The notes below the pieces were generated by a model. That model saw nothing but the letters and a program-made list of their open reading frames with translations. It was not told the origin of the DNA and ran no database searches. Below are positions 1-8,342 of a stretch of DNA of 64,000 bases, one piece after another. A program made the translations under genes and the position numbers. Position 1 is the stretch's first letter. Each line of letters begins with the position of its first letter. This DNA is from Phlyctochytrium arcticum (Eukaryota; Chytridiomycota; Chytridiomycetes; Chytridiales; Chytridiaceae), in NCBI GenBank assembly GCA_025602905.1, contig JAHLKI010000018.1, positions 186,001-250,000 of the forward strand, given 5' to 3'.

Positions 1-1158
1 ACTATGTCCCATTTCATATGCCATTTTCTTTCTCTCTGGGAGATATTTCAAATTACCCAAGGCAGTTTGATATGACACATACAATTTTCTCATATCAGTG
101 GAAGTCAATGGTTTACCCACTACACGCTGCATGATTGATGCGACCTTTTCACTCCATCTGTTCTCCCATCCAGTGAATAAATTCTGATCCTCGTCTGTAG
201 CAAACCTGGTGCGATATGCCTCAATCATTTTTCGCTCGTGTCGGGTTACATGAAAAACGTATTCGCCATAAGCGTTTACGGTCTTGTAATCATTTAGAAC
301 AATGTCAAAATTTTCATCATCATAATGGTTTGGCGCATCTTTGTTTAGTGACATCGTCGAGAAGTCTTTACTACGTCTTGGCGGGCGGTTTGTATAGAAC
401 GAAACAATGATTGCAGCACGCAGCTCATCTTTGGTGCAATTGTCAAGGTCAAGATTTTGCAAGTGTTCGGCAGACCTTTCCTTAACATAGACCCATGGGA
501 TGTACTTGTTTCTCATAAACGCTTCACTGGCTCGTTGTTCTTGTCGAATTAAATTGATTTGTTGGTTATAATATGTTTGATGGGAAGAAAACATTTCCTT
601 TAATCCTTCATAGTTTTCCACCCGCTGTTTCTCTTCATTGTTTAATATTCGAAACAGAACAGCAAATCCTTTGCATGCATTAGCCAGTAGTTGCATCTTT
701 TCTTTCACTTCAGTTTCATTCTCTAGAATTTCCTCCAATTTAGCATCTAGTAAATTTTTGATATAATGTTTCTTGAGAATATAATCAGTCGTTTCTAATT
801 GAAACAAAGTCATGCCATTTCTGGCGTCTAATTTGCGCTTGGTTAAAGTATTTCTTTGTATGGAAATGTTTGGGTCTTCTTTGGCTCGTTCAAAGACCAT
901 GTCAACAAACTCGGGCGTAAACTCTAAAGGTTCAATTTCCCTAATCTCTTGTGCCATTTCCATGTGCACTGGTTGTTCAACTGATTCGGGAAGTTGAGGC
1001 AAAAGATTAACGATATATTCGGCAAACTCGGGGGAAACATTGTTTGCAAGGAGAAAATATCCTAGAGTCTGCTTCGTTAAATTCTTGTCCATGATATGCG
1101 CAACACCATTAGGTGTCATGTACTGGGAGAATACAAAGTTTCTCATATAGTCGTCCAT
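1..1158 (-). CDS. Tyrosine recombinase/integrase, C-terminus off the window
   Basis: The minus strand is open for 386 codons from an ATG at 1158 to the left edge, so the gene is partial. The last third looks like the catalytic domain of a tyrosine recombinase: a box I-like stretch SFYTNRPPRRSKDF carries the first catalytic Arg, and near the edge TSTDMRK and YEMGHS give the second Arg and the His of the R-H-R/H-Y signature. The nucleophilic Tyr should lie just outside the window. The first 200 residues are alpha-helical and charged and match nothing I know. Enzymes of this kind integrate polinton-like viruses, virophages and Crypton elements by cutting and rejoining DNA through a 3'-phosphotyrosine link. 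It reads leftward like the next two ORFs. Family call good, exact subclass open. Confidence 0.75.
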   Translation of the reverse strand, partial: MDDYMRNFVFSQYMTPNGVAHIMDKNLTKQTLGYFLLANNVSPEFAEYIVNLLPQLPESVEQPVHMEMAQEIREIEPLEFTPEFVDMVFERAKEDPNISIQRNTLTKRKLDARNGMTLFQLETTDYILKKHYIKNLLDAKLEEILENETEVKEKMQLLANACKGFAVLFRILNNEEKQRVENYEGLKEMFSSHQTYYNQQINLIRQEQRASEAFMRNKYIPWVYVKERSAEHLQNLDLDNCTKDELRAAIIVSFYTNRPPRRSKDFSTMSLNKDAPNHYDDENFDIVLNDYKTVNAYGEYVFHVTRHERKMIEAYRTRFATDEDQNLFTGWENRWSEKVASIMQRVVGKPLTSTDMRKLYVSYQTALGNLKYLPERKKMAYEMGHS

Positions 1159-1256
1159 GATGATTGTTATAAAAAGTAAGATATTTTATTTTGACTCGAT
1201 TTTTGACTCGAAACCGCAGCTTTTATGTACAACAATACTATCGATACAAAACTATG

Positions 1257-1275
1257 GATTGATACAATATGATGC
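1257..1275 (-). promoter_or_regulatory. Repeated intergenic motif, copy 1 (upstream of the recombinase)
   Basis: The 19-bp sequence gattgatacaatatgatgc is repeated exactly at 1768-1786. Each copy lies 4 nt after the stop codon of one leftward ORF and 60-120 bp before the start of the next. A related atcgatacaa occurs at 1240-1249 and again at 16509-16518 upstream of a TATA box. Both intergenic regions also share a tgact[c/t]gaaac(c)gcag block nearer the start codon. It may be an upstream promoter element or a 3'-end signal. Confidence 0.45.
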
Positions 1276-1279
1276 AAGA

Positions 1280-1711
1280 TTACTTGGAATATTGGGGCGG
1301 TTGTTCAACCTCACTGATTATATGTTCTAAAGCCCTTAATTCAACAATCATTCTAACCTCTTCACATGTAAAAAGATTTAAATCTTTAAATCTCATGAAG
1401 AACAATGACGCTCTACTCCAATCTACCCACCTAAGTGAATTGAACACTTGTCTGATTTCTTCTTTTAGGTCGTCTTTGTTTAATGAAAAATCAAAAGATT
1501 CCCATGAATCGTTCATACATCTTTTTAGATCAGCCTTTAATTCCGCAATGACCGTTTTAATCTGTTCTGCTCGTGTACGAATAGGTAGATCGATTTTAAA
1601 GGTTTCTTTTATAAGTCTCTTGTAATTCTCTGTCGCTTTTGTCTCGCCTTCTGTGATATATCTCTCATATTTGGAAATAATCGCAATATAGACAGAAGGA
1701 TCAACAATCAT
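1280..1711 (-). CDS. Hypothetical viral-region protein, 143 aa
   Basis: This is an intronless ORF of 143 residues between the recombinase and the next small ORF, all reading leftward. The protein is predicted helical and charged, with Trp and Phe clusters (WESFDF, WVDWSR), and has no signal peptide or membrane segment. I do not recognise a family. The intergenic sequence in front of it (1712-1790) shares two blocks with that in front of the recombinase, which supports it as a real expressed gene. Confidence 0.5.
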   Translation of the reverse strand: MIVDPSVYIAIISKYERYITEGETKATENYKRLIKETFKIDLPIRTRAEQIKTVIAELKADLKRCMNDSWESFDFSLNKDDLKEEIRQVFNSLRWVDWSRASLFFMRFKDLNLFTCEEVRMIVELRALEHIISEVEQPPQYSK

Positions 1712-1767
1712 TCTTATTTCTCAATAATACAAAAATATGTCACTGACTTGAAACGCAGTTTATTACA

Positions 1768-1786
1768 GATTGATACAATATGATGC
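1768..1786 (-). promoter_or_regulatory. Repeated intergenic motif, copy 2
   Basis: This is the second exact copy of the 19-bp motif found at 1257-1275. It falls between the 108-aa and 143-aa leftward ORFs, followed toward the next start by the shared tgacttgaaacgcag block at 1744-1758. The matching layout of the two intergenic regions argues for function rather than chance. Confidence 0.45.
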
Positions 1787-1790
1787 TAGG

Positions 1791-2117
1791 TTACAACAGT
1801 TTGTGGGTCATGATCTCGTTTTCGAACCAACCGGAAAAAGACTCAAAACCCATACTATTACACTTATCCCTCATGAAATCAATTGCGCCCTTCTTTTCAA
1901 AAAAGTCCCAAGCTCGTCTCTCTACATCAGTCCCAAATTCAAAAATGTCCCAGTTTGGAAACATTGGTCGTATTTGATTGACATATTCCGGTGAAAGACA
2001 TCCCAATTTGTAGCAAAATGCATTGATAAAGCACCATACAAACATTAGATGTTCCTCTTCTTCACTAGTAGTGTTGTTTTCTGCCGCTCTGTTCTTGCTT
2101 TGACGTGTGTTGACCAT
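1791..2117 (-). CDS. Hypothetical viral-region protein, 108 aa
   Basis: This 108-residue ORF begins with a basic/acidic tail (MVNTRQSKNRAAENNTTSEEEE) split into a short positive and a short negative patch, followed by an aromatic-rich globular part (WCFINAFCYKLG, FPNWDIFEF). No family is recognised. A TATA-like box lies on the minus strand at 2181-2192, about 65 bp before the start codon. The ORF lies at the head of a leftward cluster of three genes. Confidence 0.5.
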   Translation of the reverse strand: MVNTRQSKNRAAENNTTSEEEEHLMFVWCFINAFCYKLGCLSPEYVNQIRPMFPNWDIFEFGTDVERRAWDFFEKKGAIDFMRDKCNSMGFESFSGWFENEIMTHKLL

Positions 2118-2180
2118 GTTGTTGGGTGTGTATTGTAGTGAGTAAGATAATTTAGTACTGCATGATGGAGAATGCGCGTC

Positions 2181-2192
2181 GTCTTTTTATAG
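2181..2192 (-). promoter_or_regulatory. TATA box of the 108-aa ORF
   Basis: On the minus strand this reads CTATAAAAAGAC, a good TATA box, about 65 bp before the ATG at 2117. The spacing matches other TATA boxes in the viral segment. Confidence 0.5.
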
Positions 2193-2373
2193 AAGAAAAT
2201 CTATCCATAGAAATGGAAAGAGTGCAATAAAGTTTATCCTTTCAAACAAAAGAAAGCGGCAGTACTACTGATTCACAAACAAAACCCGTATCAATTCGGT
2301 GCGGGTATTGCGGGTGTGATCCTCAGTGTTCCATATGAAAAAATCCTAGCTTTCCTATCCAAATTCTATCCAG

Positions 2374-2576
2374 ATCCTAGCTTTTTCATATTCGTACAGG
2401 GAACGCTTTTTGATGAAAAAACTCTCTTCCCCTTCTCTTTTATATTCTACCTAGCGTTCTAGCCCAAATAATACAAACTTTTTTACAGAAATGAAAAATA
2501 AAAATTTTTAAAAATAAATTTGAATTGGTTTTCAATATTAGAACTACTTTTTTGAAAAATTGGGCTAGGAATTTAG
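2374..2576. repeat. Long direct repeat, left copy
   Basis: This AT-rich stretch recurs at 6138-6339. From 2427 to 2576 the two copies differ by only one T indel and one G/A change over about 150 bp; the outer part is more diverged. Each copy contains several ctagc motifs (for example atcctagctttttcatattcg-like starts, then tacctagcg and tctagccc) and an internal inverted pair, ctagcccaa with ttgggctag. The pair brackets the zinc protein, HTH and primase-helicase genes. It could be a replication origin, a recombination site, or the trace of a segmental duplication. Confidence 0.85.
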
Positions 2577-2592
2577 AGCTTTTGAGAATCAG

Positions 2593-2620
2593 AACGGGAA
2601 GCTTTCTTTTCCTTCCCGTT
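2593..2620 (-). terminator. Hairpin after the zinc-protein gene
   Basis: A 9-bp perfect stem (aacgggaag with cttcccgtt) encloses a 10-nt loop about 23 nt after the stop codon of the leftward gene at 2643-3260. It could act in 3'-end formation. Position and stem quality are the only evidence. Confidence 0.35.
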
Positions 2621-2642
2621 GCGAAAAAGTAACAATAGGATT

Positions 2643-3260
2643 CTAGCTGGAATTATAGAGATTCTCCATATAGCATATTTTACAATGAGTCTTCCATGTC
2701 TCTTCTTTCTTAATTGTGCCGCGACATTTCTGCGTCGGACATGGTTTTGTTTTACGTCTTGAATAAAGATCAGGTGTTGTAACTTGTGTCACTGGAATAT
2801 TATTTAATATCTGCCAGCATGGAGTACACATCTTCTTCCACTGGGTTGCCGCTGTCACCCCAAAGTACTTTTTACATCGAGAACACTGATTGTTGCACTT
2901 TTTACAATGAAGACATATCTCACCAGGTTGAGACTTGTCGAAACGAATATGACAAATAAGACATGGTTTGGTCTTTGCTTTCAACTCATTGAATTTTTTC
3001 TGACAATCTGTCGCCTGTGATGCAGTCATGCATTTGTGGACGCAACAATTTCCCACAATCAACACTTTATCAGTCTCGTGGTTCTGTATTCGACAAATCT
3101 CACTAATTGGATGAGTACAGATACATTTTGTTAAACCTCGCTCACAAGCCACGTCGAGAATCATCCACTCATTAAGAGCTTCTTCATATTCACTTGCTAC
3201 AGAATGGTACACTAATGCTTGTTTGAACTTTTCCTCGTATGATCCATGTAATACTAGCAT
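2643..3260 (-). CDS. Cysteine-rich zinc-binding protein, giant-virus type
   Basis: This 205-residue protein has a treble-clef-like first module, CxC (C46, C48) then a second cysteine group near VGNCCVHKC, preceded by EWMILDV. That layout resembles small zinc proteins common in nucleocytoplasmic large DNA viruses and their relatives. Several further CxxC pairs follow (CLICHIRF, CLHCKKCNNQCSRCKKYF, CTPCW, and a C-terminal zinc ribbon CPTQKC...CKICY), so it may bind four or five zinc ions. A nucleic-acid or protein-binding role is likely, but the exact function is unknown. It reads leftward, 16 bp after the small HTH ORF, inside the long repeat pair. Confidence 0.65.
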   Translation of the reverse strand: MLVLHGSYEEKFKQALVYHSVASEYEEALNEWMILDVACERGLTKCICTHPISEICRIQNHETDKVLIVGNCCVHKCMTASQATDCQKKFNELKAKTKPCLICHIRFDKSQPGEICLHCKKCNNQCSRCKKYFGVTAATQWKKMCTPCWQILNNIPVTQVTTPDLYSRRKTKPCPTQKCRGTIKKEETWKTHCKICYMENLYNSS

Positions 3261-3276
3261 TTCTGGTGACCTTAAC

Positions 3277-3513
3277 TTAGGACACCAGAGTTTTTTGTCG
3301 CAAATTTGGTGGTGCGTTTGACAAACGCATTTTTGGTTCCTTCTGAATCGTAATGTAGGGTGTCCATACTGAACGTTTGCCGTGTACGAGCTTCATAGCC
3401 GTATCTTTGCTGATATTCAACAATTTGGCCAACTGCCTAATTGATGGTGCCGTAAACTCCTTTTCCAAATCAAAACGCCGCAATGTGGCAAAATACACAA
3501 ATTCAGAATGCAT
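3277..3513 (-). CDS. Small helix-turn-helix protein, 78 aa
   Basis: The middle of this 78-residue protein (TAPSIRQLAKLLNISKDTAM) reads as a helix-turn-helix: a helix, the LNIS turn, then a recognition helix KDTAMKLVHGK. The C-terminal 30 residues are basic and probably disordered. It sits head-to-head with the primase-helicase gene across a 126-bp spacer, a position where a small DNA-binding regulator could control both directions. The function is inferred from the motif and position only. Confidence 0.5.
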   Translation of the reverse strand: MHSEFVYFATLRRFDLEKEFTAPSIRQLAKLLNISKDTAMKLVHGKRSVWTPYITIQKEPKMRLSNAPPNLRQKTLVS

Positions 3514-3587
3514 GGTTGTGTCTTATTACTTCATATATCAATAATTTTTTATGTACTGCGTTTGGGACATCTATCTTTATTTTTTTT

Positions 3588-3596
3588 TATATAAAC
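3588..3596 (+). promoter_or_regulatory. TATA box of the primase-helicase gene
   Basis: The sequence tatataaac follows a T-run and lies 43 bp before the ATG at 3640. It fits the TATA spacing seen elsewhere in the viral segment. Confidence 0.6.
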
Positions 3597-3639
3597 TTCA
3601 AGTAAAGTCCGGCGTCCTAATCTTCGTACACCCCAAAAA

Positions 3640-6096
3640 ATGGCTCAAACTCAACTCTTCAAATACGCCAAAAAGATGCATGCTCATAACCGGGCCTTTA
3701 TCCCGATTCCCGCCTCGATTCAAAATAAATGCCCTATTGGCAAATGGAGCAACGGGAGTTATATTTTTGAAAAAGACTTTAAGAAACGAGAACAGGCCGA
3801 TTGCAACCTTTCACTTATCATCAATGACCAGTACATGGTGATTGACGTGGATAACCGGGCACCGTCTATTAAAAATAAGAGTGACAAGTATTCTGAGCGG
3901 ACCGGAATTGAGGATTTTCAGGAATTAGTGGAACAAAATGAACATCTCCCGTCAACTCTCAGCGTCACGACTCCCTCTGGTGGCAAACATTACTATTTTA
4001 GTCTTTCTGGTTCCGATGAAGAAGCTCAATTGAAAAACTGGGCTGTGTGCATGACGCTAAATGATAAACTCATTGCCGTGGATGTTAGGAAACAGGGCGG
4101 GTGTATTATGTGTCCGCCTTCCAAGAAAAAGGCCAAACTCTACACCTGGGATGATACAAATCTCGAATACAAGAAGGAAATGGCGCCCCTTCCGAAATGG
4201 ATTCTAGATAATATTCTGACTACGATGAAGAAGACTAAGAAACATTTTGAACTGCAACAATTTACGGCCAATCCCGTGGACAATACGATTCTAAATGATG
4301 AAGATGTGATTCTGTTCAAGGAAAGTGAATACTATCAGGACCACTTTCAGATTGACAAGAGTGCAAATCGAAACAATATCTTTCTAATTACGGCCACGAA
4401 ACCTTATGAATGCAAAGTGTGTAAACGGAAGCACGTCAAAAATAGCAACCATCCTTTTCTAGTGAGGCACAATGGCGTGCTCCGATTTGTATGCCGTTCC
4501 GGGAAAGGCAATAACGTGGTTGTCGATAAAGATTATCTTGCGATGTGGAATGCATTTGATGACAAGGTTGCCAAGAAAATAGTAGAGGATTGTGATTGCA
4601 GCAACAAGGCGATATCTGAAGCGTTATTTGCCCTATGTCAAGATACAGTCTATCCGTGTACCGTTCGAGGGAAATGGCAGCACTTCAATCCCAAGATTGG
4701 TATTTGGCAAGAACAGTATCATACGTATATATTACGCCCATACTTTGACAAGCTGGCTCAGAGTCTTAATAAACTTTCCTTCATCTGCCACAAAATTCAC
4801 GAGGAGTGTGTGGATGATACAAACAAGGCAATTTGGTCAGCAAGAGGGAGATGTGCAAAGGTATCGGAATCCGATGTAAAAACGACACGAGAGAAGGGCA
4901 ACATCATTCAGGCATTATATGAACTGATTGGTGATATGAATGTCGCAAACAAGTTTAATAGTTTCCCCCAAAATCTTCATTTCACCAATTGTGTGTTTGA
5001 CTTGAAGGAAGGTGTATTCCGCGATTCTGTGCCGTCTGATTATTCAACCATGTCTACAAACTTGGAATATATTCCTTACAAAGATCATCCACAAGAAAAG
5101 AAGGACATTATCCACAAGTTTCTCAATGACTTCACTTGCCACCGAAGCGAGTTGAAGCATTTTTTACTTAAAGCGTTGGCCTCCGGCTTGGATAGGCTCA
5201 GTGTCGATCAATTGCTTTTTCTGTTTCATGGATATGGTAGTAATGCAAAATCGTTGCTGGCAAAGCTCATACGAAAGGCATGTGGTGACTATTCTGCTCC
5301 TATTTCAAGTGCGTTGGTTGCTCGTCCAACCGTGAATGCCCAAGCGGCTACTCCCGCGTTACTTGCCATGAAACATATTCGAAGCGGAATATTGACTGAA
5401 TTAGAGCAAAAGTCGCTCTATACAGAATTCCTCAAGTTGATTTGTAGCGGTGATGAGACTAGTGCCCGAGGGTTATACGAAGGGAGGATGGAGGCCATCA
5501 AACTAGCCGTGGTTCCATTTATCATGTTAAACAGTCTTCCTGTTATTCATGATAATACCAAGGGTTTCTGGCGACGTGTAGTGGTGATTCCCTGTGAAGC
5601 GCAATTTGAAATGGAACCAGATCCAAAGAATGCCAAACAAATGAAAATTGTCAATGGATTCGAAGAGAAAGTGTTGGAATGTGCCGATACATTTGTCGCA
5701 TTACTTGTCGATGTCTATTTGAATGACTATCAGAAGGAAGGGATCAAGGTTAATGTCCAACCTCAGATCGTCCGTGACGCTCATGACAAGTATCAAATGT
5801 CGCAAAATATTTCACTGGCATTCGAGCAAAATGCATTGATTAAGGTGGATGGTCACCATATTCTTGTCAGTCACGTTAATACCTTGTTTCGATCGTACTG
5901 CAAGAATATTGGAGCAGATTGTAATCGAACAACACTTGGTATGCTGCATGATCACCTCGATCGAATATCACCACCCAACAACCAAACCAGACAGATTTGG
6001 GTTGCAGCAGATAGCGATAATGAAGATGATGACGATGGCAAAAATGTCAAAGGATGGAAGGGCTTCAAGTTTAACCCGGATTTTGTGACAGAGTAG
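3640..6096 (+). CDS. Primase-polymerase fused to a D5-type SF3 helicase
   Basis: This 818-residue protein is the replication enzyme of the viral segment. The N-terminal archaeo-eukaryotic primase-like domain shows a DxD motif (VIDVDN, D69 and D71), SGGKHYYF around residues 113-120 and a later IAVDVRKQGG. A cysteine insert begins at C258xxC261. The D5-type helicase follows, with GYGSNAKS at 531-538 as Walker A, TELE as probable Walker B, MLNSLP as sensor 1 and FWRRVVVIP with an arginine finger. Such enzymes prime and unwind DNA in poxviruses, giant viruses, virophages and polinton-like viruses. An odd point is Ala536 where the usual Gly precedes the Walker A Lys. The tail is acidic. The start is set by the TATA box and ATG. 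Confidence 0.9.
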   Translation: MAQTQLFKYAKKMHAHNRAFIPIPASIQNKCPIGKWSNGSYIFEKDFKKREQADCNLSLIINDQYMVIDVDNRAPSIKNKSDKYSERTGIEDFQELVEQNEHLPSTLSVTTPSGGKHYYFSLSGSDEEAQLKNWAVCMTLNDKLIAVDVRKQGGCIMCPPSKKKAKLYTWDDTNLEYKKEMAPLPKWILDNILTTMKKTKKHFELQQFTANPVDNTILNDEDVILFKESEYYQDHFQIDKSANRNNIFLITATKPYECKVCKRKHVKNSNHPFLVRHNGVLRFVCRSGKGNNVVVDKDYLAMWNAFDDKVAKKIVEDCDCSNKAISEALFALCQDTVYPCTVRGKWQHFNPKIGIWQEQYHTYILRPYFDKLAQSLNKLSFICHKIHEECVDDTNKAIWSARGRCAKVSESDVKTTREKGNIIQALYELIGDMNVANKFNSFPQNLHFTNCVFDLKEGVFRDSVPSDYSTMSTNLEYIPYKDHPQEKKDIIHKFLNDFTCHRSELKHFLLKALASGLDRLSVDQLLFLFHGYGSNAKSLLAKLIRKACGDYSAPISSALVARPTVNAQAATPALLAMKHIRSGILTELEQKSLYTEFLKLICSGDETSARGLYEGRMEAIKLAVVPFIMLNSLPVIHDNTKGFWRRVVVIPCEAQFEMEPDPKNAKQMKIVNGFEEKVLECADTFVALLVDVYLNDYQKEGIKVNVQPQIVRDAHDKYQMSQNISLAFEQNALIKVDGHHILVSHVNTLFRSYCKNIGADCNRTTLGMLHDHLDRISPPNNQTRQIWVAADSDNEDDDDGKNVKGWKGFKFNPDFVTE

Positions 6097-6137
6097 ATAA
6101 AAAAATGAAAAAAAAAGATTCTAGCTTTTCTAGCGAA

Positions 6138-6339
6138 ATCCTAGCTTTTTCATATTCGCACAGGGAGCAAAAACAGCTACTTTTTAAGGCTTCCCCTTCT
6201 CTTTATATTCTACCTAGCGTTCTAGCCCAAATAATACAAACTTTTTTACAGAAATGAAAAATAAAAATTTTTAAAAATAAATTTGAATTAGTTTTCAATA
6301 TTAGAACTACTTTTTTGAAAAATTGGGCTAGGAATTTAG
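6138..6339. repeat. Long direct repeat, right copy
   Basis: This is the partner of 2374-2576. The tight identity runs 6191-6339. It begins 42 bp after the primase-helicase stop codon and ends about 110 bp before the methylase gene, so the repeat pair neatly frames the replication module. The ctagc motifs are denser at its left side (6121-6144). Confidence 0.85.
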
Positions 6340-6451
6340 CTTACCTATCAAATGAGGATCTACCCGCAAAAAACCCGTCCCGACTTGATGGGGATCTGTT
6401 CGTTTCAGTACTCTTGAAAAAAAATTTAAATATTGCAAAAGGACATACATA

Positions 6452-7618
6452 ATGAGCGACGAACTTGCAACTCAAGAATCATTGATACACCTAGAGTATT
6501 TGCAAATCAACCCAGTATTCAAAGTCGAGTGGTTAGAGACATGCAAGGCACTCAATACGATAATCAGCAACAAGTTGTACCGACCCCGATATGCTTCACT
6601 GGAGATTTATCTATTTGAGCGCTGGAATCAATCTACCTCTAACGGATATCGAGTTTCGAATACTGGAAAAGTGTTGAAAGAGTTGGAGCAAGTATTTTCG
6701 CACGATCAACTTCCGACTTCAATTCAATTATGTCTGGCAGTGAAGAAGCAAGCTGCAAGTCGTAGTTTACCAGTTACAGACGTATGGCAAAGAATACTAG
6801 CTCATTTTCGAACAAGAGACAATGTAGTCACATCAGAGTTGAATGTCGTATTCTCCGAGACTGAAGTTCTAATTCGACTTTCACCTGTTGAACAAGAACC
6901 GCTTCCGCCGACACCCGTGTCACCGCCATCGTCCCCTTCATCATCAACTCGCTCGTCTACCCCTACTGATGGATCTCAATCACCGACCATATCACTGAAA
7001 AAAAGATTAGGATGTGAGAACGAATTTAATTCTCCTGCGTGGCTCATTGAAGCAATCGAACGTTTCACGGCACCGGATGGGATAGACTTGGACCCATGTA
7101 CGAATACTGAGAGTATTCTGAGGGCAAAACGGACATACGGGAATCAAGCAGACGGAACATTTATCAATGCGTTGACATTAGAGGATTGGGACGAGTCAAA
7201 TTGGGTATATTTGAATCCACCCGGGAGCGCATTGTTTGATCATGAACGTGGACCGAAAAACTGTTCCAATTTGATATCGGCTTTCCTCAACAAATCATAT
7301 GAGGAGTTGGAGAAGGGGAATATAAAACGTATTATCGGCATAGTACCAGCAGGATCAGCTCGAGGCTGGGGAAGTTTAGTTTATGAGAAGTCACTGACAT
7401 GCTCAGTGGGCAAAAAGGTCAACTGGCAACGGACTGCCGCAAGTATGTCAAGAGCGACTAGCAATCCTAAATCACGCAATGCAGGCGATATTCTCTCGCG
7501 TGTGATATTCTACATGGATAGTGATCCGTCTTTCCCGTATTCGGAAAGATTTGTTGAAGTATTCGGTGAACATGGATTCATTCCCGGCTACAATATGAAA
7601 TGTTACCATGTAGAATAA
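6452..7618 (+). CDS. Dam-like DNA N6-adenine methyltransferase with a novel N-terminal domain
   Basis: This protein has 388 residues. The C-terminal half (about 190-388) resembles phage-type Dam methylases: FNSPAWLIEAIERF, then IDLDPCT, then VYLNPPGS with the catalytic NPPG at 255-258. These enzymes move a methyl group from S-adenosylmethionine to adenine N6 in DNA. A Pro/Ser/Thr-rich linker (about 150-186) joins it to an N-terminal domain of about 140 residues that I do not recognise and that might provide target or partner binding. No restriction partner is visible next to it, so self-marking of viral DNA or gene regulation are both possible. Confidence 0.8.
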   Translation: MSDELATQESLIHLEYLQINPVFKVEWLETCKALNTIISNKLYRPRYASLEIYLFERWNQSTSNGYRVSNTGKVLKELEQVFSHDQLPTSIQLCLAVKKQAASRSLPVTDVWQRILAHFRTRDNVVTSELNVVFSETEVLIRLSPVEQEPLPPTPVSPPSSPSSSTRSSTPTDGSQSPTISLKKRLGCENEFNSPAWLIEAIERFTAPDGIDLDPCTNTESILRAKRTYGNQADGTFINALTLEDWDESNWVYLNPPGSALFDHERGPKNCSNLISAFLNKSYEELEKGNIKRIIGIVPAGSARGWGSLVYEKSLTCSVGKKVNWQRTAASMSRATSNPKSRNAGDILSRVIFYMDSDPSFPYSERFVEVFGEHGFIPGYNMKCYHVE

Positions 7619-7667
7619 TTTGTTATCTTTTTTCCGAAAGGATGAAAGGAACGGTAATTCATTTTAT

Positions 7668-7675
7668 TATAAATA
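7668..7675 (+). promoter_or_regulatory. TATA box of the 64-aa coiled-coil gene
   Basis: The sequence tataaata lies 45 bp before the ATG at 7721, in line with the other TATA boxes in this segment. Confidence 0.55.
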
Positions 7676-7720
7676 AGAGACGAGTACAGATTTCCCCTCC
7701 ACAGAAAACCAACCCACATC

Positions 7721-7915
7721 ATGTCTCTCCAAAACAACGACGTCGCCAATTCAACCCAGGAGGTCACAGTCCTGAAACGAGAACTAGCCCAACTACACCG
7801 CAAATACAGCAAATTGAGAGCTCGACTTAGCGACGTATCTAGAGTCCTAAGCGACATGTGTATCGATTCGGAGCCTGAGGAATCCACACCAAAGAAGAGA
7901 AGACGGCTGGTGTGA
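7721..7915 (+). CDS. Small coiled-coil protein with a C-terminal nuclear localisation signal
   Basis: This 64-residue protein has a heptad-like basic helix (VTVLKRELAQLHRKYSKLRA and onward) suited to dimerisation, an acidic turn (DSEPEEST) and a C-terminal PKKRRRLV typical of a monopartite nuclear localisation signal. There is no bZIP basic region before the zipper, so it may be an adaptor or a dominant-negative style partner rather than a direct DNA binder. It has its own TATA box. The function is unknown. Confidence 0.5.
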   Translation: MSLQNNDVANSTQEVTVLKRELAQLHRKYSKLRARLSDVSRVLSDMCIDSEPEESTPKKRRRLV

Positions 7916-8342
7916 GTCGCACATGCAGTTGTATTACAATTTCTCTTGTAAATATAGGAAGAATTTTTTACTATAAGGATGATTTGTTTTTGGAATAGAT
8001 ATGTCCTCTGAAAGCTTCGCAATTAAAACGATGTTGCCATATTGCACTCTGTCGCTTTCACTAGATAAAAAGAAGAGAAAACGTCTCTTATACCTCAAAA
8101 ATTCTGAAATGCCCCTCTTTCTCCAAAAATCCTAATATGCCCCTGTTTTGCAAACAGTTTCATACGGATCTAATCATCTTTGACAAAGACCTCCCCAAAA
8201 GACTTGCGCGCAACATCTCTTCCGGGAAGTATACTATCGAGCTCGTCGCACTTTGGTTATCGCGGCCGTTTAGGATTCGGACTGTTATAGTGCAGATCCT
8301 AATTGAAAATATTTTTGTACATATATACATGCGTGCACTACG
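7916..8342. other. Intergenic stretch without a clear gene
   Basis: The first part is AT-rich viral-type sequence, and two imperfect copies of a 22-bp unit around caaaaat.ct.a.atgcccct lie at about 8095-8145. A 69-codon open frame (8137-8346) has no supporting features. The base composition shifts toward GC after about 8200, leading into the island. Confidence 0.4.
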
